Of a DNA stretch of 19,415 nt, positions 1 through 7,907 are shown one piece after another. The notes below the pieces were generated by a model, which made no database searches, was not told the DNA's origin, and saw only the letters and a list, made by a program, of their open reading frames with translations. Every line of letters starts with the position of its first letter. Position 1 is the first letter of the stretch. Made by a program: the position numbers and the translations under genes. Source of the stretch: UBA9980 sp964436235 (GTDB lineage Bacteria > Muiribacteriota > UBA9980). Location: positions 1 to 19,415 of the forward strand of contig CAYTCW010000083.1 in NCBI GenBank assembly GCA_964436235.1, written 5' to 3'.

Positions 1-3000
1 TTCGTCAGAAATATTAACTTCGCCAATAAACTTTTACAAACGCCGCCCGGCGCCAGTATGATAAATTATCCGCCGGAATTCGAAGGCGGCAGGTGGCGCC
101 GCTTTTTCAACGGCATTTCCGTCAGCTGCGTATTCGCGGAAAAAAACGGCGTGTGGTGGGCGGGCACGGCCGATAAAGGCATATTCAGAACTAACGACTA
201 CGGCGAAACATGGCAGCCGATCGAAGCTAAATTATCGATTCCTCACAGTCTTACCGGCATGACCAATTTCATCGGCAAAGGATCGGCGGCTAACGTCAAT
301 AAAATCACATTCGAATCGGTGCGTTATAATTTAATGAATCCCGACGACCTGAGTACAGTTATCTACGAAAAATTATTTTCAGTTTACAATCTTAGCTGCA
401 ATAAAATAGAAAGTACTACGCTTATAAATCGAAACTATCCCGGCAGTAATTTTTTATCAGTAAGCGTGAATTCATACGATAATTCAAAAATTATTACTTA
501 TAGCAGGCACGATAAAAAAATAAGCATTAAAAAACCCGACAGCGAATATAAACACGCGCTGAGCGCCGGTTCTTCTCAAAATTCACCAAGCTCATTCGGC
601 GAATCCGATCGCCTGTCCACCGGCATTTTCATCGATAAAAACTGCACGCTCGAAATATCGGCGGCGCGCAAATTCAGCGCATTCCGCAATATGCGCGCGT
701 ATTTTACGACGCCCGGCGACTCCGATAACGCCTACGGCATTTTAAACTTCAAAGCCGGCGGCGCGGCCGGCAAATGCTTTCAATACTTTCAGGGCGCCGC
801 GCCGGACGCGGGCGAATTGATATATTTTCTGGCGCCGGTCGAGATTTATAACGCCTGGAAAGACCGCACGGGCTACTGCGCGGTCCGGACCGTCATCAAA
901 TATTTTTCCGATGTTCTCGACGCTTCTTCTACGATGACTTCCGGCGTCGGCGGCGCCTTCGCCGCGCCGGACAATAAAACCGTATTTTTCGTCGATCACT
1001 CCGGCGATAAAGTATATTCAATTTCCGATATAAACGACACCGCCTCCATTCAATTCGAACAATATTCACAAAATATAATAAACCCTGTCAGCGTTATATT
1101 TTCACCTAAAAACCGCAACGGCGAGTATAAAACTTATGTAGTCTGCGAAAATAACATCGTAGATCTTTTCGGCAGCAAACTGATCGGCGAAGTGCCGGGG
1201 TTGAGCATATCGGGCGCGGCGGTAAGCGACAACGGCGATATCTTCTTCGTGGATAAAACATCGAAAAAACTTTATAAACGGGTCAGCTCGGCTGAAAAAA
1301 CCGTTTATGTGACCGTAAAAGAAGTCGACGACGGCACGGCGGGCTCGATGCCGCCGGTAACGCTGGCAAGAAAATTCCACGACTGGCGGGCGGCCGACGA
1401 AGTGAGGCGCGGCAGCATTCCAAATAGAAACTATATCAAATACGACTACACTTACACTTCGCAAAAATATCCGGGCGGAATTTCGGCCTCCGCAGACGTT
1501 TTATGGGAGCCTCAAAAACGCGGCGCCGCGGATACTCTGAATGCTTATGTAGTGGATAGTTTTTTAAGCGTGAACGGAACTCTTGAAATAGCGGCGGGGA
1601 CAGTAGTTAAATTTTCGACCGCCAATAAACTTGTAAACACGACTAACTGGTCGGGCAAATCCAATTCGGGCATTCTGGTCCGGCCGGGCGGAAAGTTAAT
1701 AGTTTCGGGCGGCATGAAGGAAACCGAAAAGGTTTTATTCACTTCACTCGACGATAACACGATCGCCCCGTCAGCTTACAGCGCAGGCGATCTTACCTAT
1801 AGCCTGCCCGGTTACCTGCCCAATCCGCAGTTAGTCAGGCTGAAAACTTCCGATCCGCTCCCGTATTGCGGCGTTAAATACGGCGACTGGGGCAAAGCGG
1901 ACGGCACGCCGGCCAACGCTTACGGCGGTCTCTGCTTTTCCATTTCCGGCGGCGGCATTATCAACAACCTTGAAATGAAATACGCCGTTTTATATACTGG
2001 ATCGCTTTATCCTGACGGCATTGTACCGCCCGATTTCATTAAGCCGCGTTCATTAAACGAATGGGGCCCGACCAATGTCTATATCGTAAATCAGAGCCTT
2101 AAAGCGGGCAATCAGACGAGACTGCATATAAAGCAGGGAACCATAGTAAAATACGAAACCGGCGCATCCATCACTTTCGAAAACGACGATGCCGACAACA
2201 CACCGTGGTATTCACTTATAGTTGACGGAAGTTACGCCGAACCGGTTTATTTTTCTCACGCCTCGTATGCTGATTTATCTTCGCGCCGGGAGGGAAGCAC
2301 GCCTAACGGCGGCGCCGGAAATATCAAAACAATAATAGCAGCGGGCATGCCTGATATGGCTTCAATAAAAGGCGCCGTTTTTTATGGGTCCGACGCCGAA
2401 CATTTTAATTTAAAGGGCTCTGAATTTAAAATTTCAAACTCCACCATAGGCCGTGAAAACTTCACTGAAAAATTAAGTATAGTTACAAGCGATTACGACG
2501 GCTCGCAATTTTACAATAACCTGTTCAATCTCAGCCGTAACTGCATAAGTCTCTCATACGACGCGGTTAATATTTTTTCGCGAAATTATTTTAAATACAA
2601 TAGACCCGGAGTGGCTATGACATCGTTCCTTGAAGATTATCTTCTATCGGCAAGCCATAATTCAGTTCTGGTCTTAAAAGACAACCATCTATCGCTTGGA
2701 GGCTCCGGCGACGATAAATCCAGCAAAATAAAGGTAAAAGCAGCCGCTTACATTACTGACAATAAATTCAACAGTCTTAATTATTCATTAAGTTCTTCAT
2801 GTGAAATAAACATATCCGACACTTCCGACACGCCGCTTATTCCGGCATGGCCGGTGATACGCAATAATTTATTCAACGCCGCCCGCTGCGCGATTTATTT
2901 AAAAGGCGGGCTCTATGCCGATACCGCTTCACTCCTCGACGGAAGGATAATAAATAACAGCTTTACTAATTTCGACACTATGAATTTTGCCGCGATTCTA

Positions 3001-4803
3001 AAGACTGAAATACCATACAGCGGAGAATTTCCAGCTTCGCCCGCCAATGCCGCGGCGGACGCCGATGGTAATATTTACATTCCCGATTCGAGCTCACACC
3101 TTATTTACAAATATTCGGCCAACGGCAGCCTTATTGCGACCTTCGGCGGTCAGGGAAATTCGGATGGCAGGTTCCAAACGCCCGCGGCGGTCGCAATCAA
3201 TAACACGGGCGAAATATACGTTGCCGATAAAGGTAACCGGCGCATTCAAAAATTCGACCGCGACGCTAATTTCATTTTAAAATTCGGCGCGCCGGGAACG
3301 AGCGGCGGCGAGTTTAACGCACCTTCGGCGATAGCCGTTTTATCGACGGCGACCTCCGAAACGCTTTTTATAAGCGACTCTTCGCGCAACTGCGTACTCA
3401 AATTTTCCAATACGGGCAAATTCTGCGGCGAGCTCGATAAGGCGGCGCTTTTAACGCCGACAACGCTTTCGTCGCCGGGCGGCTTAATAGCATCTGCTGA
3501 CGGTGATTTTCTTTATGTGACCGACACTGACAATCACCGCGTGCTCAAGCTCAAATTAAACCTCACCACTGAAGAAATAGAACTCGGCGACGACTACTTC
3601 GCCATCGAACCGCGTTTTTTCAGCGTCAATAATGATCTTGCTACATGGCCGCTCGGATTTTCGCCGAACGGCTCCGTCGAAGAAGGCGGGCATATCGAAT
3701 TAGTAGTGACTGCAAGAAAAGGCGACGGTACACTAAACACCTCATATAGCGGAACTCCGGCTAAAGGAAAGATTTACATCGACCATACGATCGGCATAGT
3801 CACCTGGGAAGGCACCGGCATAACCGACCTGGCGGTTGATAATTCGAATAATGGCGCTAACTACGGACTTACCGTGCCTACATTCACAAGCGGCGAAGCC
3901 AAATTTTATGTGCGCAGCACAATGGCGGCTTCGTCTTTAAAAGTGACCATAGTTGACGACGCCAACACATCGATGAAAGGCAGCACCGAAATTTCATGGA
4001 CGGTCGAAGACACTCCGCCGGCGCTTGAATTCATCGGCACCAACTCGAAAGGCTTCCGCAAATATATCTGCAAAAACGATCCGAGCGTCACTTTCATTAA
4101 AATACCGGCATCGGCTTTCGACAGGGGCGACGGCACTTATGGCGGCGCGCCGACGGAAATTAAGATGAGCACATATTATATTGCGGAGACACCGACAACT
4201 AACGCACAGTTCAATAACTGGAGAAATTCGCCGGGCGCTCCAATGATTATAGGCGGCTGGGCTTCATATTCCGGTCTTTCATCTTATTCGAACCATCCCG
4301 CCATCTGCCTGCAAAAGGATGACGCTAAAAACTACTCATACTGGCTGATAACCGGTTCTAACAGCGGTCAGAACGAAATGTACCACGCATCAGCGGACCA
4401 ACACGAGAAAGCTTCGCGCGGCGCCAAACTTTACGGCGTCGGAAATAACGCAGCCGAAAAATTATGGCCCTGGGGCAATACCTGGAACACGGCCAACTGC
4501 AACGAAAATTCGATACAAACGCCGGACGAAAGAATATTTATTGGACTATTCGGAATGCCAAAAGGCACCACGCGAGTCAACAGATACCCGGAAATGGGAT
4601 ATTACGGATTAAGAGATATTACTGGCAACTGCTGGGTCTGGCTTCGCGACAATGTAAACCTAATTACCGGTGGTTCTTGGTACTATAGCGGACTTGGAAG
4701 TGAGTCATATCGCTGTTCATATACCACTATACATAACACAACTTTCTTTGCCGGGGGCGGTTATGACAGCGTCCGCCCCTGCTTCTACTGGCCGGTGCAG
4801 TAA
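1..4803 (+). CDS. Giant multidomain surface/secreted protein, 5' end outside window (beta-helix, NHL, FGE-like)
   Basis: The frame is open from base 1, with 19 sense codons before the first ATG at 58, so the true start lies upstream. Counting from that ATG: residues 10-60 contain a sialidase/BNR-like stretch (GTADKGIFRTNDYGETWQPI). About 500-985 is a right-handed beta-helix region with repeated turns such as GTVVKF, GGKLIVSGG and GTIVKYETGAS. About 989-1170 holds roughly four NHL repeats (YVADKGNRRIQKFDRDANF, YVTDTDNHRVLKL). About 1200-1315 is an Ig-like domain. About 1346-1581 is a divergent formylglycine-generating-enzyme (FGE)/C-type-lectin fold (YYGLRDITGNCWVWLRD, ITGGSWYYS). The architecture suggests an exported adhesin or surface structural protein. 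The FGE part lacks the usual EWC motif and catalytic cysteine pair, so sulfatase-activating activity is not expected. The signal peptide is not visible because the start is missing. The mosaic architecture is clear; the function is inference. Confidence 0.9.
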   Translation, partial: FVRNINFANKLLQTPPGASMINYPPEFEGGRWRRFFNGISVSCVFAEKNGVWWAGTADKGIFRTNDYGETWQPIEAKLSIPHSLTGMTNFIGKGSAANVNKITFESVRYNLMNPDDLSTVIYEKLFSVYNLSCNKIESTTLINRNYPGSNFLSVSVNSYDNSKIITYSRHDKKISIKKPDSEYKHALSAGSSQNSPSSFGESDRLSTGIFIDKNCTLEISAARKFSAFRNMRAYFTTPGDSDNAYGILNFKAGGAAGKCFQYFQGAAPDAGELIYFLAPVEIYNAWKDRTGYCAVRTVIKYFSDVLDASSTMTSGVGGAFAAPDNKTVFFVDHSGDKVYSISDINDTASIQFEQYSQNIINPVSVIFSPKNRNGEYKTYVVCENNIVDLFGSKLIGEVPGLSISGAAVSDNGDIFFVDKTSKKLYKRVSSAEKTVYVTVKEVDDGTAGSMPPVTLARKFHDWRAADEVRRGSIPNRNYIKYDYTYTSQKYPGGISASADVLWEPQKRGAADTLNAYVVDSFLSVNGTLEIAAGTVVKFSTANKLVNTTNWSGKSNSGILVRPGGKLIVSGGMKETEKVLFTSLDDNTIAPSAYSAGDLTYSLPGYLPNPQLVRLKTSDPLPYCGVKYGDWGKADGTPANAYGGLCFSISGGGIINNLEMKYAVLYTGSLYPDGIVPPDFIKPRSLNEWGPTNVYIVNQSLKAGNQTRLHIKQGTIVKYETGASITFENDDADNTPWYSLIVDGSYAEPVYFSHASYADLSSRREGSTPNGGAGNIKTIIAAGMPDMASIKGAVFYGSDAEHFNLKGSEFKISNSTIGRENFTEKLSIVTSDYDGSQFYNNLFNLSRNCISLSYDAVNIFSRNYFKYNRPGVAMTSFLEDYLLSASHNSVLVLKDNHLSLGGSGDDKSSKIKVKAAAYITDNKFNSLNYSLSSSCEINISDTSDTPLIPAWPVIRNNLFNAARCAIYLKGGLYADTASLLDGRIINNSFTNFDTMNFAAILKTEIPYSGEFPASPANAAADADGNIYIPDSSSHLIYKYSANGSLIATFGGQGNSDGRFQTPAAVAINNTGEIYVADKGNRRIQKFDRDANFILKFGAPGTSGGEFNAPSAIAVLSTATSETLFISDSSRNCVLKFSNTGKFCGELDKAALLTPTTLSSPGGLIASADGDFLYVTDTDNHRVLKLKLNLTTEEIELGDDYFAIEPRFFSVNNDLATWPLGFSPNGSVEEGGHIELVVTARKGDGTLNTSYSGTPAKGKIYIDHTIGIVTWEGTGITDLAVDNSNNGANYGLTVPTFTSGEAKFYVRSTMAASSLKVTIVDDANTSMKGSTEISWTVEDTPPALEFIGTNSKGFRKYICKNDPSVTFIKIPASAFDRGDGTYGGAPTEIKMSTYYIAETPTTNAQFNNWRNSPGAPMIIGGWASYSGLSSYSNHPAICLQKDDAKNYSYWLITGSNSGQNEMYHASADQHEKASRGAKLYGVGNNAAEKLWPWGNTWNTANCNENSIQTPDERIFIGLFGMPKGTTRVNRYPEMGYYGLRDITGNCWVWLRDNVNLITGGSWYYSGLGSESYRCSYTTIHNTTFFAGGGYDSVRPCFYWPVQ

Positions 4804-4809
4804 TTTTTT
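4786..4809 (+). terminator. Possible weak intrinsic terminator overlapping the stop codon
   Basis: TACTG and CAGTA form a 5-bp stem around a 7-nt loop, and six T residues follow one base later. The stem is short and would be a weak terminator, but its place at the end of the giant gene, just before the mazEF promoter, fits. Confidence 0.3.
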
Positions 4810-4810
4810 G

Positions 4811-4840
4811 TTGACTTAAGTCATGTTTTAGTATATACTA
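4811..4840 (+). promoter_or_regulatory. mazEF promoter with palindromic operator over the -10 box
   Basis: A -35 box TTGACT (4811-4816) and a -10 box TATACT (4834-4839) are separated by exactly 17 bp, which is a good sigma70-type promoter. The -10 lies inside a perfect 12-bp palindrome TAGTATATACTA (4829-4840), a likely site for autorepression by MazE or the MazEF complex. The 17-bp block TTTAGTATATACTATGT (4827-4843) recurs at 9977-9993 before hicBA. Confidence 0.8.
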
Positions 4841-4894
4841 TGTATAAACATTAAAAAGCGAAGCAAATCAAATCGCCCGCGAAGGAGAAAAATC

Positions 4895-5131
4895 ATGGAA
4901 ACCGTCGTCCAGAAATGGGGAAACAGCCTGGGAATAAGAATTCCGCGCGGCATCGCGCTCGAGTTCCATCTGAAAAACGGAACGCCGGTTGACATCGTCG
5001 AAGAAGACGACCGGATCGTCATTCGGCCGCGGATAACGAAAAAATTAAAAGATATGCTCGACGCTATCGACGATAAAAACGCCCACGCGGAGGTCAAAAC
5101 CGGCGGGAAGGCGGGCTCTGAAATATGGTGA
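4895..5131 (+). CDS. mazE: MazE-type antitoxin (AbrB/SpoVT fold)
   Basis: This 78-residue protein has the MazE N-terminal DNA-binding motif (VQKWGNSLGIRIPRGIA, residues 5-21) followed by the swapped-hairpin strands (GTPVDIVEEDDRIVIRP, about 30-46). A charged, probably disordered C-terminal tail is the part that in this family wraps around MazF. AAGGAGA at 4882-4888 lies 6 nt before the ATG and fixes the start. The gene is the first of an operon with mazF (7-nt overlap) behind a strong promoter 60 nt upstream. The family neutralises MazF in the cytoplasm and represses its own operon. The reading is secure; its autorepression here is inferred from the palindrome over the -10. Confidence 0.93.
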   Translation: METVVQKWGNSLGIRIPRGIALEFHLKNGTPVDIVEEDDRIVIRPRITKKLKDMLDAIDDKNAHAEVKTGGKAGSEIW

Positions 5132-5472
5132 AACGCGTCGAATATATTCCAGAGCGTGGCGACTTGGTATGGCTCGACTTCGACCCGCGCGCGGGTCATG
5201 AGCAGAACGGAAAGAGGCCGGCGCTGACGATCTCGCCAGCGGAATATAATTCTAAAACCGGCCTCGCGATATTTTGCCCGGTGATGAGCCGCCTGAAAAA
5301 TTATCCTTTCGAGGTGCGCCTCAAAACGACTAAAATAAAAGGCGCCGTCCTTTCAGACCAGGTCAAAAGCCTCGACTGGCAGATAAGAAACGCCGAATTC
5401 ATCGCGAAAGCCGGCCGCAAAACGCTCGACGAAGTGTGCCAAAATTTGAAACTGCTTATGATGATCGAATAA
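5125..5472 (+). CDS. mazF: MazF-type endoribonuclease toxin
   Basis: This 115-residue protein is full length for MazF/PemK toxins. It carries the diagnostic N-terminal strand GDLVWLDFDPRAGHEQNGKR (residues 13-32, close to the E. coli MazF pattern GDxxWxxFxPxxGxEQxGxRP), then PALTIS, CPVMSR and the conserved GAVLSDQVKSLDW segment. Family members cleave single-stranded mRNA at short specific sequences when the labile MazE antitoxin is lost. The conserved Arg and loop regions are present, and there is no frameshift or internal stop, so the toxin looks active. The ATG overlaps the last 7 nt of mazE (ATGGTGA), which implies translational coupling and makes toxin output depend on antitoxin translation. 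The cleavage specificity cannot be read from the sequence. Confidence 0.95.
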   Translation: MVKRVEYIPERGDLVWLDFDPRAGHEQNGKRPALTISPAEYNSKTGLAIFCPVMSRLKNYPFEVRLKTTKIKGAVLSDQVKSLDWQIRNAEFIAKAGRKTLDEVCQNLKLLMMIE

Positions 5473-5489
5473 AAAAACGAACGAAAAAT

Positions 5490-5506
5490 TCTACGCGCCG
5501 CGTAGA
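5490..5506. promoter_or_regulatory. Perfect inverted repeat 57 nt before an NTase-start relic
   Basis: TCTACGCG-C-CGCGTAGA is a perfect 8+1+8 inverted repeat between mazF and the following relic. No T-run follows, so it is not a classical terminator. It resembles the inverted repeats at 7992-8008 and 8553-8567, which also sit 55-63 nt before NTase starts. An operator role is inferred. Confidence 0.55.
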
Positions 5507-5563
5507 GAATTATGATAGACGCATTACAGAAAGTTAATTTATTAATTATCGCGGTAGTGACGA

Positions 5564-5617
5564 ATGCCTGAAAATTTATTAAGCGACTTGATGAAATCCG
5601 AAGAAAGGAAGATTTTT
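5564..5617 (+). pseudogene. Relic of an NTase gene start, fused in frame to hicB
   Basis: The context GTGACGAATGCCTGAAA at this ATG matches the start of the intact NTase at 8064 base for base. The first residues MPENLLSDLMKSEER resemble MPETIRLIMAELKE. After about 15 codons the frame runs directly into hicB. The piece is best read as the surviving 5' tip of an NTase gene, cut at the left edge of the 3.7-kb duplicated block. It could also act as an in-frame leader making an 86-residue HicB variant. Confidence 0.55.
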
Positions 5618-5824
5618 ATGAAAGAAATTGATTATGTGGTCTGGCAGGAAGGCAAATATTATGTTTCGCAATGCATTAACGTTAACGTATCGTCTTTCGG
5701 CGATACGCCGGACGAAGCCGTGCACAATTTGAAGGAAGCGGTCGAGTTATATTTTGAGGGAGAAAATTTTGAACTTCCTGAAATAGGGAAAATTTTTATA
5801 GGAAGGGAAAAAATAAGTGCCTAA
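5618..5824 (+). CDS. hicB: HicB-family antitoxin (copy 1)
   Basis: This 68-residue protein has the compact HicB/UPF0150 fold: a first strand IDYVVWQEGKYYVSQC, a second INVNVSSFGDTPDEA, then the helix VHNLKEAVELYFEG. There is no separate C-terminal DNA-binding domain, so any autorepression would depend on oligomers. I chose ATG 5618 rather than 5564 because AGGAAG (5606-5611) lies 6 nt upstream and because the duplicate at 10657 has only this start. The HicA partner that follows (from 5817, 8-nt overlap) contains a stop codon, so this is an antitoxin whose own toxin appears dead. It could still bind another HicA, such as the intact one at 10303; that is inference. Confidence 0.87.
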   Translation: MKEIDYVVWQEGKYYVSQCINVNVSSFGDTPDEAVHNLKEAVELYFEGENFELPEIGKIFIGREKISA

Positions 5825-6038
5825 AATGTATTCATCACTTGAAATCGAGGCAGTGCTGCTAAAATCAGGATTTTAATTTTTTTCACAGAAAGGCTCGCAC
5901 GGCAAATTCAAAAACTCCCGGGGTAATGTCGTCATTCTGCCTATGAATAAAAAGGAAATTCCCGCCGGTACTTTTAGAAGCATTTTAAAACAGTCGGAAT
6001 TGACGATTAAAGAATTCGAGGAGAAATTAATTAAATAA
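5817..6038 (+). pseudogene. hicA: hicA toxin interrupted by an in-frame TAA (copy 1)
   Basis: Starting at GTG 5817, or ATG 5826, the frame reads 19 residues (...AVLLKSGF), meets TAA at 5874-5876, and continues open for 53 codons as FFSQKGSHGKFKNSRGN...ILPMNKKEIPAGTFRSILKQ to a natural stop at 6036. The second part is typical HicA. It has the KGSH motif with the histidine that HicA RNases use, and the proline and Gly-Thr-Arg-Ile-like C-terminal half. The total of 73 codons is normal for the family. A single nonsense codon therefore separates the halves. The same TAA is in the other copy, so it predates the duplication. Restart downstream of the stop seems unlikely because no start codon or ribosome site is evident before the KGSH motif. 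Confidence 0.85.
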
Positions 6039-6047
6039 AGGATATCT

Positions 6048-7511
6048 ATGGATATAATCGAACAGATAAAAAAGGGCGAAGGGAAAACGCTCGAATTTAA
6101 AGAAAAGATGCCCTCCGGCGACCAGATCGCCAAAACCCTCACCGCGTTTTCGAATACCGCGGGCGGGAAGATAGTTATCGGCGTCAATTCGGCCAACGAA
6201 ATAACCGGCATCGACTGCGACGCTAAAACCGAATACCAGGGTAAGATTTCTAATATTATTCACGATATGATCCATCCCGCCTTAATGCCTGAAATTTATT
6301 CATATAACATTGACGGAAAGAATATTTTAATTATCGAAGTTTTTCCGGGTCCTTTAAAGCCTTATTTTCTTAAAAGCAGAGGCAAATCAGACGGGGTTTA
6401 CATACGAATCGGCGCTACGAACAAAAAAGCCGACTCCGAATATATACAGGAACTTGAAAGGCAGAGAAAAAATATATCTTACGACGAGGAAATCGCGCAG
6501 GCCGATGAAGCAAAAGATTTCGACGCGGCTTCTTTCAGGAAATTAATCGGTGAAATGACCCGCAAAAAAAATATAACCGAACGCGAATTATTGAGTTTAA
6601 AACTTTTAAAAGATGTTAACGGCAGAAAAAAGGTAACAAACGCCGCCCTTATCCTTTCAGGCACGGCCCTCCACAGCCGCATCAAATGCGCTCGCTTCAA
6701 GGGCGATTCGGTATCGGTCTTCATCGACCGAAAGGACCTCGACGGCGATATTTTCGCGCAGCTTGACGACGCCGTCAAATTTTTAAAATTCAACCTTAAT
6801 TTAAAGGGCGAGATTAAAAACGATCTAAGAAGAAAAGACTCGTACGAGATCCCGATAGAGGCGCTCCGCGAAGCGCTTATAAACGCTATAGTTCACAGGG
6901 ACTACGCCATAACCGGGTCGGACATCAAAATATCCGTTTTCGACGGCACGGTCGAAATTCTATCGCCGGGCTCGCTTCCGAACGCCATAACCATAGAGGA
7001 AATTTTGCGCGGCCGCTCCGAAATCAGGAACAGAGTAATTGCGCGAATATTCAAGGAAGCGAATATGATCGAGCAGTGGGGCACCGACGTGAGGCGAATC
7101 ATCGAAAGTTGTTCGGACGCGGGATTGAGGCCGCCCGAATTTATTGAAACCGGTAATTTTTTGACCGTAAAATTTTACCGGATGAAAAACGGCGTTAGCG
7201 CAAAAAAAGCGAACGAAAAAGCGAACGAAAAAGCGAATGAAAATTTAAGTGAAAAATGCCGTCCCGAAAGAATAAAAGATAAAAGCGAACGAAAAATAAA
7301 GGTCAAAAAAGCGAATGAAAAAGCGAATGAAAATTTCAATCGGATAATCGGTTACATCTCGCTTAACGGCGGCATCGGAATGGCGGAAGCGATGAAACTG
7401 ACGGGACTCTCGCGGACGAGGACTTTTGAGATTCTCAAACTTATGTCCGAACTAAAATTAATAATGGCGATGGGGAGCGGGCGGCTTACGAGGTATGTTC
7501 TGGTCAAATAA
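6048..7511 (+). CDS. AlbA_2 (Schlafen-type) ATP-binding regulator with C-terminal winged helix (copy 1)
   Basis: This 487-residue protein belongs to the 'putative DNA-binding domain / ATP-binding protein' family, often misnamed RecG-like helicase. Residues 10-130 are the AlbA_2 domain (EGKTLEFKE, FSNTAGGKIVIGV). Residues 274-286 (REALINAIVHRDY), with SDIKISVFDGTVEILSPG, form the GHKL/HATPase_c_4-like part. Residues about 385-430 are a low-complexity linker with KANE repeats. Residues 440-475 form a helix-turn-helix (MAEAMKLTGLSRTRTFEIL). Helicase motifs are absent. AAAGGA lies 5 nt before the ATG. It follows the dead hicA by 9 nt, so the three genes are probably co-transcribed. Family members are thought to act as transcriptional regulators or defence-linked proteins; the exact job here is unknown. 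Confidence 0.88.
   Translation: MDIIEQIKKGEGKTLEFKEKMPSGDQIAKTLTAFSNTAGGKIVIGVNSANEITGIDCDAKTEYQGKISNIIHDMIHPALMPEIYSYNIDGKNILIIEVFPGPLKPYFLKSRGKSDGVYIRIGATNKKADSEYIQELERQRKNISYDEEIAQADEAKDFDAASFRKLIGEMTRKKNITERELLSLKLLKDVNGRKKVTNAALILSGTALHSRIKCARFKGDSVSVFIDRKDLDGDIFAQLDDAVKFLKFNLNLKGEIKNDLRRKDSYEIPIEALREALINAIVHRDYAITGSDIKISVFDGTVEILSPGSLPNAITIEEILRGRSEIRNRVIARIFKEANMIEQWGTDVRRIIESCSDAGLRPPEFIETGNFLTVKFYRMKNGVSAKKANEKANEKANENLSEKCRPERIKDKSERKIKVKKANEKANENFNRIIGYISLNGGIGMAEAMKLTGLSRTRTFEILKLMSELKLIMAMGSGRLTRYVLVK
7204..7336 (+). repeat. KANE-coding short tandem repeats in the AlbA_2 gene
   Basis: Three near-identical 12-bp units (AAAGCGAACGAA and AAAGCGAATGAA) stand in tandem at about 7204-7243, and two more at about 7307-7333. 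They encode K-A-N-E repeats in the interdomain linker. Linkers of tandem short repeats are known in this protein family. The same bases occur in non-coding relics at 8450-8485, 9400-9435 and 14440-14475, and could serve as recombination sites. Confidence 0.75.
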
Positions 7512-7649
7512 CGGCGGCGGGCGAATCATCGAAAAATAGCGGACAAGGATATCGTTAGAAAAGAAATATGTATAAACTTCACTGGACGCAAACACACAGG
7601 ATATGTATTGAAAAAATGTCAATAATAAACCGAATTGAATGGAGGAATT

Positions 7650-7829
7650 ATGCAATTCAACGTAGTTATCGAACCTGATGAAAATGGCGGCTATAATGTC
7701 GGCGTACCCGCTTTAGACGGCTGCTTCACGCAGGGCGAAACCGTTAAAGAGGCGCTTGCCAATGCCCGCGAAGCTATTATTTGTTACCTTGAAGGGCTTG
7801 AAAAGTTAAACCAGATCAAAAACGCTTAA
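7650..7829 (+). CDS. hicB: Second HicB-family antitoxin, solitary (copy 1)
   Basis: This is a 59-residue HicB/UPF0150 protein: strand MQFNVVIEPDENGGYNVGVP, the loop ALDGCFTQGETVKEAL, then the helix NAREAIICYLEGL. These are the classical landmarks (P.L.GC.TQG.T.EEA...I). An upstream in-frame TTG at 7635 is possible, but GGAGG at 7641-7645 lies between the two and points to ATG 7650, giving a rather short 4-nt spacer after GGAGG. No intact hicA follows; only a C-terminal hicA relic remains, 4 nt after the stop. It is a shorter and different HicB from the one at 5618, with the canonical GCFTQG motif. Its likely role is an orphan antitoxin or a regulator of other HicA toxins. Confidence 0.85.
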   Translation: MQFNVVIEPDENGGYNVGVPALDGCFTQGETVKEALANAREAIICYLEGLEKLNQIKNA

Positions 7830-7831
7830 TA

Positions 7832-7907
7832 ATTATTAAAAAAGCCGGACTGACTATCAAAGAATTAAGCCGGACTGACTATCGAAGAATTAAAAAAACT
7901 GGTATAA
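7832..7907 (+). pseudogene. hicA: C-terminal hicA relic carrying a 25-bp tandem duplication (copy 1)
   Basis: Directly after hicB the frame reads IKKAGLTIKEL, the typical HicA C-terminus (compare LKQSELTIKEFEEKL in the hicA at 5817). The 25-bp unit AAGCCGGACTGACTATCAAA... (7842-7866) is repeated at 7867-7891 with one change. Because 25 is not a multiple of three, the frame is broken. The second unit in its own frame reads AGLTIEELKKLV and then stop. Most of the toxin, including the catalytic histidine region, has been deleted. Confidence 0.72.

Noticed and set aside
742..1464. Minus-strand frames of 85 and 120 codons inside the first giant gene
   Set aside because: They have no recognisable domain or ribosome site, and they are explained by the GC-rich codon pattern of the plus-strand gene.
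7204..7336. Short spaced repeats that could suggest a CRISPR-like array
   Set aside because: The units are 12 bp, tandem without unique spacers, in frame inside a protein-coding gene, and encode a K-A-N-E linker.
6048..7511. RecG-like ATP-dependent helicase
   Set aside because: Helicase motifs (Walker A, DExH) are absent; the sequence fits the AlbA_2 plus HATPase-like family that databases often mislabel this way.
7542..7649. Frame reading DKDIVRKEICINF up to a stop near 7625, between the AlbA_2 gene and hicB
   Set aside because: It has no start codon and no recognisable family; it could be another relic, but nothing supports a call.
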